Source of the DNA: an uncultured SAR116 cluster alpha proteobacterium
GTDB taxonomy: Bacteria > Pseudomonadota > Alphaproteobacteria > Puniceispirillales > GCA-002684695
Reading direction: 5' to 3'
Assembly: GCA_902612965.1 (NCBI GenBank)
Contig: CACMFN010000001.1
Location: 254,001 to 318,000, forward strand
Length of the DNA: 64,000 bases
Part shown: piece after piece, positions 45,671-54,906 of the stretch
Numbering within the stretch: the stretch's first letter is position 1
How the letters are laid out: each line of letters starts with the position of its first letter
Notes under the pieces: model-generated
Database searches by the model: none
Told to the model about the DNA's origin: nothing
The model's input: only the letters and a program-made list of their open reading frames with translations
Made by a program: the position numbers and the translations under genes

Positions 45671-46516
45671 ATGAAAAAATATTGTGACGAAAATAGAGCT
45701 AAAGTAATTTCATATGCAGAATACTGGTTACCTTATTCTCATAGAATTTTCATAAATATTATTGAAATTTTAACAGGAAGATTTGCACTTAAAAAAAGAT
45801 ATATTGAATTTCAGAAAAGAATAAAAAAAATCAAAACTATTAATGCTTGGGATGAAGCAATAAATGTAATGGGATTTGATTATAGTGAATTGGGAAATCT
45901 ACCAAAAAGGAATAATGACAAAGGTTTACTTTTAATTGCTAATCATCCATTTGGAGTGGCAGATGGCTTATCGCTTGGTTGGATTGCTTCAAAAATAGAT
46001 CCAAACTTTAAGATTATTGCTAATGGTGTATTAAGGCAAGAACCCTCACTAAATAGAAATATTTTACCTATAGATTTTGGTTTATCTAGGGAAAGCATGG
46101 TTGTAAATATTCAAACAAGGAAAGAAGCGATAAGTTACTTAAAGTCTGGAGGAGTTGTAGCTATTTTTCCTGCTGGTCAGGTTTCTTGGGCAAAAAAGAT
46201 TGGTGTTCCAGCGACAGATGATGATTGGAAGCCTTTAGTAGCTCGATTAATTAAATCATCAGGATGTGATGTTTTACCAATAAAGTTCTATGGACAAAAC
46301 TCTTATTTATTTCAACTTGCTTCCAGACTTTGGAATAATAAGGAAGGCGTTAGTCTAGGATTAACTCTAAGATATAGCCTTTATATAAGAGAAATTTGTA
46401 AAACACTTGATAATCGTTTCAAGATTGATTTTTTAGACATAATACCAAATGAATCTCTTCCAAAGCTAGGCGACAGAGATTTAACTCAATATTTAAGATC
46501 ACAAACTGGTCTTTAA
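45671..46516 (+). CDS. Lysophospholipid acyltransferase-like protein, possible Pho-regulated lipid remodelling enzyme
   Basis: 281 residues from ATG 45671; an in-frame TTG at 45656 would add five. LLIANHPFGVADGLS gives the H-x5-D catalytic pair and VAIFPAGQVSWAKK the second acyltransferase block. Haemolysin-type family, which includes OlsA-like lyso-ornithine lipid acyltransferases. Its position beside phoR, its Pho-box-like site, and plcP/agt 13 kb away suggest membrane-lipid exchange in phosphate shortage, but an ornithine-lipid role is not shown; no olsB is in the window. Confidence 0.7.
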   Translation: MKKYCDENRAKVISYAEYWLPYSHRIFINIIEILTGRFALKKRYIEFQKRIKKIKTINAWDEAINVMGFDYSELGNLPKRNNDKGLLLIANHPFGVADGLSLGWIASKIDPNFKIIANGVLRQEPSLNRNILPIDFGLSRESMVVNIQTRKEAISYLKSGGVVAIFPAGQVSWAKKIGVPATDDDWKPLVARLIKSSGCDVLPIKFYGQNSYLFQLASRLWNNKEGVSLGLTLRYSLYIREICKTLDNRFKIDFLDIIPNESLPKLGDRDLTQYLRSQTGL

Positions 46517-46519
46517 TAT

Positions 46520-47731
46520 CTATTTATTTTTAATGCTCAAGTTTAGTGTAGATACTAGACAGAAGATTAAAAAAACAAACGACCCAGCAATACATCCAGA
46601 AATACCAAATATTTGGAATAGCAATCCAGATAAAAGCGTCCCAAAAAATCTTCCTAATGCATTTGCTGAGTAATAAAATCCAACATCTTCAGTAATATTA
46701 TTTTCACTACTATAAGCTAATATTAAATAGGAATGAAGAGCTGAATTAATTGCGAATAATACTCCGAATACTAATAAACCAATAACAATGACAGTGTCTA
46801 AACCTAATGTTTTAAAATCAAAAATTATACTAATGATTAATATTATCAATTGAATAAAAGCTAGTAAAATAACCCAGTGTTTTGAAGATAAAATTTCCAG
46901 ACTAAGACCATCCTTACTTCTTTTGATGAAAGCAGGAATAGATGACTGCACTATTCCATAACCAATAGTCCAAAGAGCTAAAAAAGACCCTACCTGCCAA
47001 AAAGACCAACCACTTGAATAAAGGAAAACAGGTAAGCCAACAACAAACCAGATATCCCTTGATCCAAACAAAAATACTCTCGCTATAGATAAAATATTTA
47101 TATTTCTGGATTTGCTAAACAGATCTTTTAAATTTTTAGAAGGCGTCAAATTACCAAGGTCTTTTTGTAAAAAAAATAATAATATGAAACAGATTGTTAA
47201 AAATACAATTAAAGTAAAAATAGAAAATTTAAACCCAATTGTCTCAACTAGAATACCACCTATAAAAAAACCTAATCCTTTTGTAGTATTTTTTAACCCT
47301 GTAAACCACGAAACCCATTTAAATAAAATACCTTCTCCTTTTCCGGATACAATTTTTATTGCTGATTTCGAAGATGTTTTAGTTATATCCTTTGCAACAC
47401 CACATAACCCTTGTGCAAACATAATCCAAATAACAGAAAGATACAGATCCCATGAAGGTGAATAGAAGGATAAAAGATATATACCTAAAATTTGAAGCAA
47501 AATACCGACATTGAGCATTCTTTTTATACCGAGAAATGAAGCTACCCATCCACCAAAGAAGTTTGTTATTATTCCCATGAACTCATAAAGAAGGAATAAA
47601 ATAGCAAGAAGAAAAGGAGAGAAACCTAGATGGAAAAAATGAAGCAAAACGATCATCCTGATAGCACCATCGGTGAGAGTAAAGATTAAATATGAATTTG
47701 TAATTATTAAGAAGTTTTTTAAATTAAACAT
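46520..47731 (-). CDS. arsJ: Organoarsenical (1-arseno-3-phosphoglycerate) exporter, MFS type
   Basis: 403 residues with about 12 membrane helices. FTLTDGAIRMIVLLHFFHLGFSP, FLLYEFMGIITNFFGGW and AKDITKTSSKSAIK are the ArsJ signature blocks. It exports the arsenate ester made by the adjacent GAPDH. Its ATG overlaps the gap stop by 8 bases, so the two are coupled. The pairing with a dedicated GAPDH is the established ArsJ context. A Pho-box-like site lies at the head of the operon; arsenate enters through phosphate importers. Confidence 0.88.
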   Translation of the reverse strand: MFNLKNFLIITNSYLIFTLTDGAIRMIVLLHFFHLGFSPFLLAILFLLYEFMGIITNFFGGWVASFLGIKRMLNVGILLQILGIYLLSFYSPSWDLYLSVIWIMFAQGLCGVAKDITKTSSKSAIKIVSGKGEGILFKWVSWFTGLKNTTKGLGFFIGGILVETIGFKFSIFTLIVFLTICFILLFFLQKDLGNLTPSKNLKDLFSKSRNINILSIARVFLFGSRDIWFVVGLPVFLYSSGWSFWQVGSFLALWTIGYGIVQSSIPAFIKRSKDGLSLEILSSKHWVILLAFIQLIILIISIIFDFKTLGLDTVIVIGLLVFGVLFAINSALHSYLILAYSSENNITEDVGFYYSANALGRFFGTLLSGLLFQIFGISGCIAGSFVFLIFCLVSTLNLSIKNK

Positions 47732-48758
47732 TTAGTGATTTACAGACCATTTCAGCTAAATCATTCATTCTACACGCGTAACCTGTTTCATTGTCATACC
47801 AAGAATAAACTTTTAGTAAATTGTTATCTGTGATTAAAGTACTATTGGCATCGACAATTGAACTTCTTGTATCATTTAAAAAGTCGATTGAAACTAGGGG
47901 GTTAAACTCTATTCCTAAAATACCTTTTAGATCACTTTTAGATGCCTGTTCAAAAAGCTCATTAACTTCATTAATGGTAGTTTTTTTATTAAGTTGAAAG
48001 ACACAGTCAGTTAAACTTGAATTTATCACTGGTACCCTGACTGCGTGGCCATCTAGTTTTCCTTTTAATTCTGGGAAAATTAGGCCAATAGCTTTAGCAC
48101 TCCCTGTCGATGTAGGGTGCATAGAAAGCATTGTAGATCTTGCTCTTCTAAGATCCTTGTGGGGCTTATCTAAAAGAACATTTGTATTTGTTGGATTATG
48201 TATAGTTGTTATTTGACCTTTTAAGATTTCCAAGTTTTTATGAACTACGCTAACTATAGGCGCCAGACAGTTAGTTGTGCAGGAAGCAGCTGTTATAATA
48301 TTATATTTTGATGGATCATAAAGATGGTCATTAACACCAAAAACTATATTTAAAATTTCTGGATCATTTATTGGTGCTGAAACTATAACTTTCTTTATGT
48401 CGCTATTAAAATAACCTTGAAGTTTTTCCTTAGATAAAAATTTACCAGTACAATCTAAAACTACATTGCAATTACTGTCACTCCAATTTACATCAGATGG
48501 GTTGATAAAATTTGTCAGCTTTATTTCACTTCCATTTATTGAAATTCTATCATGACCTAAAGTCTTAATTAAAGCATCCCAAATACCGTGAACACTATCA
48601 TACTTTAAAAGGTGACAAAGAGTATCAGCATTGCAATGAGGGTCATTCAAATGGAAAATACTAAGGTTAGAGGTATTAAATTTTCTATTGGTACCACCAA
48701 AAAAATCTCTTATGACAAGTCTTCCTATTCGACCTAGCCCATTAATGCCAATGTTCAT
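47724..48758 (-). CDS. Glyceraldehyde-3-phosphate dehydrogenase, ArsJ-associated
   Basis: 344 residues. NAD-binding GINGLGRIGRLVIR, catalytic Cys160 in AASCTTNCLAP, and SWYDNETGYACRM near the end. Directly precedes and overlaps arsJ, so it is most likely the arsenic-detoxifying paralogue that adds arsenate to glyceraldehyde-3-phosphate, not the glycolytic enzyme. Follows the 59-residue gene at 48794 by 35 bases. Confidence 0.88.
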   Translation of the reverse strand: MNIGINGLGRIGRLVIRDFFGGTNRKFNTSNLSIFHLNDPHCNADTLCHLLKYDSVHGIWDALIKTLGHDRISINGSEIKLTNFINPSDVNWSDSNCNVVLDCTGKFLSKEKLQGYFNSDIKKVIVSAPINDPEILNIVFGVNDHLYDPSKYNIITAASCTTNCLAPIVSVVHKNLEILKGQITTIHNPTNTNVLLDKPHKDLRRARSTMLSMHPTSTGSAKAIGLIFPELKGKLDGHAVRVPVINSSLTDCVFQLNKKTTINEVNELFEQASKSDLKGILGIEFNPLVSIDFLNDTRSSIVDANSTLITDNNLLKVYSWYDNETGYACRMNDLAEMVCKSLNV

Positions 48759-48793
48759 TGTGATGTTCCAAAATTAAGTTTTAAAACAATTAA

Positions 48794-48973
48794 TTAAATA
48801 CTTAAGTAAATTTCATCTGCAAGTAAGAATTTTTCTAATTTAGAAATGTCTATAAAAATATCATTATTAAATTTAATACAAACATCAGAGTATTCTTGAG
48901 CAATATTGTTAATTTCTTCTAAAGTCAGATTTAAAACTTTAGAAGCTACATGTAATTGAGTATGAGTATTCAT
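48794..48973 (-). CDS. Small protein, 59 residues, at the head of the gap-arsJ operon
   Basis: ATG at 48973 with a very strong GAGGAGG ribosome-binding site (TAAAGAGGAGGTTTATT before it); stop TAA at 48794. The sequence begins MNTHTQLHVASKVLNL and continues with TLEEINNIAQ and FIDISKLEKFLL. Helix-turn-wing spacing loosely recalls MerR/excisionase-type small DNA-binding proteins, but I do not recognise it. It lies between the Pho-box-like site and gap; classical arsJ operons carry an ArsR regulator, which is missing here. Confidence 0.7.
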   Translation of the reverse strand: MNTHTQLHVASKVLNLTLEEINNIAQEYSDVCIKFNNDIFIDISKLEKFLLADEIYLSI

Positions 48974-49024
48974 AATAAACCTCCTCTTTAGATATAACTA
49001 TTGTAAGTGTTTCAATGTAATCAA

Positions 49025-49042
49025 ATTAAACTTTTGTTACAG
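49025..49042 (-). promoter_or_regulatory. Pho-box-like site upstream of the small-ORF/gap/arsJ operon
   Basis: Minus strand CTGTAAC-AAAA-GTTTAAT, identical to the first 18 bases of the pstS box except for T/C at base 7. It ends 51 bases before the small-protein ATG. Confidence 0.72.
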
Positions 49043-49111
49043 TTAATGTGGGATTTGATTTACTTGTAATAAACGACTAATATTAATGGATTTATTTGAA
49101 TTAATTATTTT

Positions 49112-49609
49112 ATGAAAAATATTTTTTTATTTAGGCATGGTAAATCAAGCTGGTCAGACCCAATGTTCGATGATCATGAAAGGCCGTTGGCTGATCGCGG
49201 TATTAGGGACGTACCCCTTATATCAAAAATTATAAATGATAAATGTTCTGATATAGATCTTGTTTTGTGTTCAAGCTCAAAGAGAACAATAGATACTTTA
49301 AACTTATGCATGCAGCATATTAATGGCAATCGTCAAACTGAAATTTTAGATGAACTTTATTTACCCTCAAGTGAAAATATTTTGAAGATATTAAATAATT
49401 TTTTAATTAAAAATAATAATATTATTTTAATAGGGCATAATCCAGGTCTTTATGATTTTGTGAATTCTGTAGATCATTTAAATTCTTTTTTATTTCCAAC
49501 GGCAGGATTATGTCATTTAATTTTACAAAAAAACACTTCGTCATTTATAAACTTTTCTGATTTAAAGATAGTTACGACTACTAAACCAAAAGATATTTTG
49601 CTAAAGTGA
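49112..49609 (+). CDS. SixA-type histidine phosphatase
   Basis: 165 residues. FLFRHGKSSWSDPMFDDHERPLADRG at the N-terminus with phosphoacceptor His8, CSSSKRTIDT and ILIGHNPGLYDF with the second His. SixA-like short histidine phosphatases act on phosphohistidine or small phosphate esters. Divergent from the arsJ operon, 38 bases before ppk2 on the same strand. No good ribosome-binding site visible. Confidence 0.82.
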   Translation: MKNIFLFRHGKSSWSDPMFDDHERPLADRGIRDVPLISKIINDKCSDIDLVLCSSSKRTIDTLNLCMQHINGNRQTEILDELYLPSSENILKILNNFLIKNNNIILIGHNPGLYDFVNSVDHLNSFLFPTAGLCHLILQKNTSSFINFSDLKIVTTTKPKDILLK

Positions 49610-49647
49610 AATTAAGATTGATGTGATTATAAAATTAGGGAAGCAAA

Positions 49648-50571
49648 ATGGGCAAATTTGAAAATGCCGATGAATGGATAGAAGCTGAACTCAATGAAAC
49701 TTTGGATGAAATGTTTGAAGCAGAGTTTAATGAGCCAATCTTAAGTCAAGAAACGCGGGAATATATAAAGAAAATTTACCGCGGTAAAAAACCTAAAACC
49801 CTTGAAAACAAAGTTTATTTTAAGAACCTACTTAAACTTCAAGGTGAGCTAATTAAGTTACAAAATTGGGTTGAAAATACTGGTGCGAAAATTCTAATAT
49901 TATGTGAAGGTAGGGATAGTGCTGGAAAAGGTGGTGTAATTAAAAGAATTACCCAAAGGTTAAATCCTAGAGTTGCAAGAGTTGTTGCACTGCCTCCTCC
50001 ATCAGAAAGAGAACAGACCCAATGGTACTTTCAAAGATACGTTCCTCACTTGCCGGCAGGTGGAGAGATAGTTCTATTTGATAGATCTTGGTATAATAGG
50101 GCAGGCGTTGAAAAAGTAATGGGGTTTGCAACAAAAGATCAGGTTGAACAATTTTATCAAGATGTCCCTGACTTTGAGAGGATGCTGATCCGTTCAGGAA
50201 TAATTTTATTAAAGTACTGGTTTTCTATTTCTGATGAGGAACAGCAGTTAAGATTTTTAATGCGTGCAAATGATCCTTTAAAGCAATGGAAATTATCTGA
50301 CGTAGATTTAATGGCCCGCATCCACTGGGAAAAATATACTAAAGCCAAAGAAGTGATGTTCAAAAGGACAAATACCAAAGAGGCGCCATGGTATATTGTT
50401 GAAGGGAATGATAAAAAAAGGGAACGTTTAAATTGCATAACTCATATTTTATCAAAAATTCCATATACAGATGTTGAACATAAAAAAGTAGAACTTCCAG
50501 AACGAGTTTTCAATCCAGACTACGAGAGACAAACTCTTCCAGATGAGCTTTACGTCCCAAAATTTTATTAA
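49648..50571 (+). CDS. ppk2: Polyphosphate kinase 2
   Basis: 307 residues, one PPK2 domain. Walker A GRDSAGKGG at residues 88-96, Walker B/lid FDRSWYNRAGVEKVMGF, and LIRSGIILLKYWFSIS. N-terminal acidic extension of about 60 residues. Interconverts polyphosphate and nucleoside diphosphates, usually favouring NTP formation from polyP. Next to ppx, so this is a polyphosphate turnover pair in the phosphate region. Confidence 0.95.
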   Translation: MGKFENADEWIEAELNETLDEMFEAEFNEPILSQETREYIKKIYRGKKPKTLENKVYFKNLLKLQGELIKLQNWVENTGAKILILCEGRDSAGKGGVIKRITQRLNPRVARVVALPPPSEREQTQWYFQRYVPHLPAGGEIVLFDRSWYNRAGVEKVMGFATKDQVEQFYQDVPDFERMLIRSGIILLKYWFSISDEEQQLRFLMRANDPLKQWKLSDVDLMARIHWEKYTKAKEVMFKRTNTKEAPWYIVEGNDKKRERLNCITHILSKIPYTDVEHKKVELPERVFNPDYERQTLPDELYVPKFY

Positions 50572-50590
50572 TATCCCATGAAAGTAAATT

Positions 50591-52039
50591 TTGTTAAATT
50601 TAATTGAAGATCACGGTAAAGTTGCTGTTATCGACATTGGGTCAAACTCATTAAGGTTTGTTATATTTGATAGCTATGGTCGTTATCCATATCCGCTGTT
50701 TAATGAAAGAATTACGTGCAGGTTGGGGGATGGTGTTCAAAAAACAAAAAAACTCAAAAAAAAGAGAATTGAACAGTCTCTCGAAACAATTATGCGTTTT
50801 TCAAATATTATTAATGAGGCTGGATTAGAAAAAGTTTTAGTAATTGGAACTGCTGCTTTGAGACAAGCAGAAAATTCAGATGCATTCATAAATCCCGCAG
50901 AAGAAATTTTAAATACTAAAATTCGAATTTTAAGTGGTGAAGAGGAAGCAAATTTAGTTGCAAGAGGTTTGGTATCTAATATTCCATTTGCAAATGGCAT
51001 TATCGCAGATTTAGGAGGTGGCAGCCTTGAGCTTATTAAAGTTCAAAATGGTAAGAAAATAGAAACCATTAGCTTAAACTACGGGCATTTAATTGAAATA
51101 GATGAAAAAAAATTCAAAAAAATTATTAAAAAATTAAATTGGGAAAATGGATCGCAAGATCAATTTTTTTACGGTGTTGGCGGTAGTTTTCGAGCCCTGG
51201 GTTTAGTCTTTAAACATAAAAATAAATATCCTTTGGATATTTTACATGGTCTAAATATTTCAGCGAAAAAAGCTCATAGAATATTAAATAAGATAATTAA
51301 ATTAAATGGAGATGTGCAGGGGCTTCCTCAATCAAGAAAAGCCACAATGAGTAATGCAGCAAAGATAATGAGAGTAATTCTTAAAGAAACAAAATCAAAA
51401 AATATTTTTGTTTGTGGGACAAGTGTCAGAGAAGGCGTTGTTTTAGAAAATTTATCAATCCGGAGTATCAAACATGATCCTCTTATTTCAACTTGTGAAG
51501 AAATAGCAAAGCAGTCAGTGAGGTTTAAGGGCCTTGCTACTTCTTTAGAAAAATTACTCTTACCAATTTTAAGTATAGGTAATAAAGATGAATTAAGCAG
51601 ACTATTAAAAGCATCATGCTTAATGGCGGATATAGCATGGAATGAGCACACCAGTTTTAGAAATGTAATTGCTGCCGAGAAGATACTAATGTTGCCAACA
51701 AATTCACTTACTCATCGAGAACGTGCTTGGCTAGCCAAAACACTTTTCCATAGATACAACAGGCCTATTGATCTTGTAAAATTTCCTTTCAAATTCAAAT
51801 CAATTCTATCAATTGAAGATAAATTCACATCATTAATTATTGGTTTGTCATTGAGATTTGCTATGGCAGCCTGTGCAGGTCTTCCTGATTTGCTCAATAA
51901 CATAAAAATTAATTTATCTGAAGAATATTTAAAAGTAACTTTTAATGAAAATACAAAAACATTATTAATAGATCATGTTTATGAAAAATTAAAAGTACTT
52001 TCTTTTTATTTAGATAAAAAACTTATTGTAAAATTATAA
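50591..52039 (+). CDS. ppx: Exopolyphosphatase / guanosine pentaphosphate phosphohydrolase family
   Basis: 482 residues. Actin-like ASKHA motifs: VAVIDIGSNSLRFVIFD (phosphate 1), GIIADLGGGSLELIKV (phosphate 2) and YGVGGSFRALG. The C-terminal 170 residues are helical as in Ppx/GppA. Start is a TTG at 50591; the nearest upstream ATG (50579) is out of frame and stops at once. Likely trims polyphosphate made or used by the adjacent Ppk2. Confidence 0.9.
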   Translation: MLNLIEDHGKVAVIDIGSNSLRFVIFDSYGRYPYPLFNERITCRLGDGVQKTKKLKKKRIEQSLETIMRFSNIINEAGLEKVLVIGTAALRQAENSDAFINPAEEILNTKIRILSGEEEANLVARGLVSNIPFANGIIADLGGGSLELIKVQNGKKIETISLNYGHLIEIDEKKFKKIIKKLNWENGSQDQFFYGVGGSFRALGLVFKHKNKYPLDILHGLNISAKKAHRILNKIIKLNGDVQGLPQSRKATMSNAAKIMRVILKETKSKNIFVCGTSVREGVVLENLSIRSIKHDPLISTCEEIAKQSVRFKGLATSLEKLLLPILSIGNKDELSRLLKASCLMADIAWNEHTSFRNVIAAEKILMLPTNSLTHRERAWLAKTLFHRYNRPIDLVKFPFKFKSILSIEDKFTSLIIGLSLRFAMAACAGLPDLLNNIKINLSEEYLKVTFNENTKTLLIDHVYEKLKVLSFYLDKKLIVKL

Positions 52040-52144
52040 GACAATTTATTAAAATTTTTTTCAATTCTGAATTTAACCCTCACATTTAAATCAATCTTAC
52101 TTATTCTAAAATTGTAATAATTTCTAAATATTTCCTTAATGAAA

Positions 52145-52162
52145 AAGTAATAAATATTTAAT
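52145..52162 (+). promoter_or_regulatory. Weak Pho-box-like site upstream of phnC
   Basis: AAGTAATAAATATTTAAT matches 14 of 18 positions of the motif before pstS and arsJ and lies 48 bases before the phnC ATG, the same distance as in the other operons. The background is very A/T-rich, so chance is possible. Confidence 0.35.
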
Positions 52163-52210
52163 ATTTAATTAAACAAATTTCTATAAGAATCCACGACACA
52201 AGGATTATTT

Positions 52211-52990
52211 ATGTTAGAAATTGTTAATTTAACGAAAAATTTTGGTTCATTAATAGCTGTTTCAGAAGCTAACTTTTCAATTACTAAGCCTCAAATGATT
52301 GGCATCATAGGAAGATCAGGAGCAGGAAAGTCAAGCCTATTAAGAATGATAAATAGATTACTTGACGCTACATCTGGCGAAATTATTCATTCTGGAATTA
52401 ATATTAGAAATCTTAAAGGAAAAGGAAAAAGAAAATGGCAAAAAGAATGCGCGATGATCTTTCAACAATTCAATCTTGTGCCAAGGCTTAATGTACTTAC
52501 TAATGTATTACTTGGTGGGCTTAATCAACAACCTCTTATTAGATCATTATTATCAATTTTTACCCAAGAAGAAAGAAATAAAGCACTCAAAATACTTGAT
52601 AGATTTGGAATTGTCGAAACTGCCCTTCAAAGAGCCGAAACTCTATCAGGAGGCCAGCAACAAAGAGTAGCTATATGTAGAGCACTAATGCAATCTCCAA
52701 AAATGATTTTAGCTGATGAGCCTATTGCTTCATTAGACCCTTTAAATGCAAAACTTGTGATGGAGGCATTAAGAAATATTCATACTCAAGAAAAAATTAC
52801 CGTTGTTTGTAACCTTCACACTTTAGATACTGCAAAAAAATACTGTGACAGAATAATTGGTATGAAAGCAGGCAAAATCGTATTTGATGATGCCCCTTTA
52901 AAGTTAACTCAATCAAAAACTAAACATATTTATGGAGCTGATGAAGATGATGATTTCAATTCTTCAGTAACATCTACCTCATTGGGATAA
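52211..52990 (+). CDS. phnC: Phosphonate ABC transporter ATP-binding protein
   Basis: 259 residues. Walker [14 protein letters not shown]-loop [20 protein letters not shown] (PhnC-type), signature [14 protein letters not shown], Walker [20 protein letters not shown] ribosome-binding site. First gene of phnCDE1E2 and 170 bases after ppx. Confidence 0.94.
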   Translation: MLEIVNLTKNFGSLIAVSEANFSITKPQMIGIIGRSGAGKSSLLRMINRLLDATSGEIIHSGINIRNLKGKGKRKWQKECAMIFQQFNLVPRLNVLTNVLLGGLNQQPLIRSLLSIFTQEERNKALKILDRFGIVETALQRAETLSGGQQQRVAICRALMQSPKMILADEPIASLDPLNAKLVMEALRNIHTQEKITVVCNLHTLDTAKKYCDRIIGMKAGKIVFDDAPLKLTQSKTKHIYGADEDDDFNSSVTSTSLG

Positions 52991-53043
52991 CCCAATAATC
53001 ATGTCTTTTTTAGATATGGTAAAACTTAAAATAGGAGATATAA

Positions 53044-53991
53044 ATGTTAAAGAAAATTATATATTTTGTAGGAATTATAGGTTTAACAATTTCATCTTTT
53101 TCGGTTTTAGCAAAAGAATACACCGGACCAAAATTTGATCTAAGCCAAGTTCAACCTGAATTCAGAATTGGTTACCTACCAGATGAACCCGCAGCAGAAA
53201 CTCTTGCGAGAAATGAATGTATGATACCATATTATGAAGCGGCATTAGGAGTTCCTGCAAAGCAATTCACATTCAATGATAACGCAGGTGCAATTGAAGC
53301 TTTCTTGGGTGGTAATCTTGATATGATTTGGTTTGGTTCATCAGCTTATTCAAGTGTAGAAATAGAAAAACCAGGTTGGGCTGCTCCAATAATGACTAGA
53401 GTTCAACCAACAGGTGATATTGGTTATTACTCGGTGATGATAGCTAGAAAAGATTCTGATATTAGTTCTGTAGCTGATATGGCTGGTAAACACTTTGCTT
53501 TTGGTGACCCTGACTCAACTTCAGGTACACTAGTTCCATCAGTGGTTCTTCCAGAAGAGCTTGGCAAGCCTATCGATCAACATTTTGGGCAAGTATCATT
53601 TAGTGGAAGTCATGAGGCAACTGTTTTAGGAGTTTTAAATGGAGATTATGATGCAGGCGTAACTTGGGTATCAGGTGTTGGTGAATGGAGTGAAGGCTAT
53701 ACTAGTGGGCAATTAAACACAATGGTCAGAAAAGGTGTGCTAAATATGGATGATATTGTTCAAATTTGGTCATCTGCACTTATTCCTAACGGCCCTCACA
53801 CAGTTCCATCTACATTTCCAACTGGTGGTTCAGTAGCTTTACTAGGTATGCAAAAATGGATACATGAAAATGATAAAGAGTGTAGTGAGAACCATACTAA
53901 CGGTGAAGTTAAAGGGTGGATTCCAGTTGATAGTTCTTTTTATGATGCAATAGTTGCAGTTAAAAAGGCTCAGTTAGAAGCTGCAAAATAA
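53044..53991 (+). CDS. phnD: Phosphonate-binding periplasmic protein
   Basis: 315 residues with a signal peptide (cleaved after SVLAK-type site near 23). FRIGYLPDEPAAETLARN and FGDPDSTSGTLVPSVVL are PhnD-family ligand loops, the latter with the Ser-Thr-Ser phosphonate pocket. Ligand may be an alkyl- or aminoalkyl-phosphonate, or phosphite. AGGAG ribosome-binding site. Followed by a terminator at 54001 inside the operon. Confidence 0.92.
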   Translation: MLKKIIYFVGIIGLTISSFSVLAKEYTGPKFDLSQVQPEFRIGYLPDEPAAETLARNECMIPYYEAALGVPAKQFTFNDNAGAIEAFLGGNLDMIWFGSSAYSSVEIEKPGWAAPIMTRVQPTGDIGYYSVMIARKDSDISSVADMAGKHFAFGDPDSTSGTLVPSVVLPEELGKPIDQHFGQVSFSGSHEATVLGVLNGDYDAGVTWVSGVGEWSEGYTSGQLNTMVRKGVLNMDDIVQIWSSALIPNGPHTVPSTFPTGGSVALLGMQKWIHENDKECSENHTNGEVKGWIPVDSSFYDAIVAVKKAQLEAAK

Positions 53992-54000
53992 CTAAACTTT

Positions 54001-54031
54001 ATAGAGGCTTGTTTTTCAAGCCTCTATTTTT
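54001..54031 (+). terminator. Intrinsic terminator between phnD and phnE
   Basis: ATAGAGGCTTG-TTTTT-CAAGCCTCTAT then a T run: an 11-bp perfect stem. It should favour phnD over the permease genes. Confidence 0.93.
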
Positions 54032-54051
54032 ACCTCTTTGAAAGAAATTAA

Positions 54052-54906
54052 ATGACACTCATTTCAAAATCCAGTTTTGATGAGATAGAAAGGAATATCA
54101 AGAGACAAGCTAAAACAAGAGCCTTCTACACAATAATTTTCATACTATCAATAGTGTTCATCATTATTCTTGGAGTAGATGTTGCAAATGAGCGTAATGC
54201 TGGAAGTTTTAGTAGAGGTATAACAAAAGTTTTTGATTTTCCATTAGATATAATTAGTGACGCATTTGAGAGAGGTTGGGGGTGGTATCCACTATTGCTC
54301 AAGTATTTTCCTACTCTTTTATCAACAGTTAATATGGCTTTATTTGCCACTCTAGTCGGTTTTTTTGGAGCTGTTATCATGAGTTTACTTGCCAGTCGTA
54401 ATCTCATAAAAAATAAATTTATTATTCAATTTACAAGAAGAATATTGGATATTTTGAGATCTTTTCCTGAAATTATTATTGCTACTTTATTATTGTATTT
54501 AATGGGCCAATCAATTTTACCTGCATTTTTTGCTATTGCAATTCACACAATAGGCGTTCTTGGAAAACTTTTTTCAGAAGTAATAGAAAACATTGATGAG
54601 GGACCAATTGAGGGTTTAACTTCTTTAGGGTCATCTTGGCCACAGAAAATTATTTATGGCGTTTTTCCTCAGGTTTTTCCTCATTTTGTATCATATACGA
54701 TGTTGAGATTAGAAATTAATGTAAGATCGTCCACTATATTAGGTTTCGTAGGAGCGGGAGGAATTGGCCAGGCTTTAAAATTATCAATAGCATGGAGATT
54801 TGGAGATCATGTAAGTGCAATAATGGTTTTGATAATCGTAACTATTGTTATCATTGACAGACTATCTAGTTTAGTAAGACACAGAGTAATTGGACTTAAA
54901 ATATGA
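54052..54906 (+). CDS. phnE: Phosphonate ABC transporter permease (first)
   Basis: 284 residues, five or six helices. TLLSTVNMALFATLVGFFGA and the loop EVIENIDEGPIEGLTSLGSSWPQKIIYGVFPQ are PhnE blocks, ending with GFVGAGGIGQAL. Its stop overlaps the ATG of the second permease gene (ATGA). Confidence 0.93.
   Translation: MTLISKSSFDEIERNIKRQAKTRAFYTIIFILSIVFIIILGVDVANERNAGSFSRGITKVFDFPLDIISDAFERGWGWYPLLLKYFPTLLSTVNMALFATLVGFFGAVIMSLLASRNLIKNKFIIQFTRRILDILRSFPEIIIATLLLYLMGQSILPAFFAIAIHTIGVLGKLFSEVIENIDEGPIEGLTSLGSSWPQKIIYGVFPQVFPHFVSYTMLRLEINVRSSTILGFVGAGGIGQALKLSIAWRFGDHVSAIMVLIIVTIVIIDRLSSLVRHRVIGLKI

Noticed and set aside
47112-47465. 117-codon plus-strand frame within arsJ
   Set aside because: Antisense to conserved ArsJ motifs, with no ribosome-binding site.
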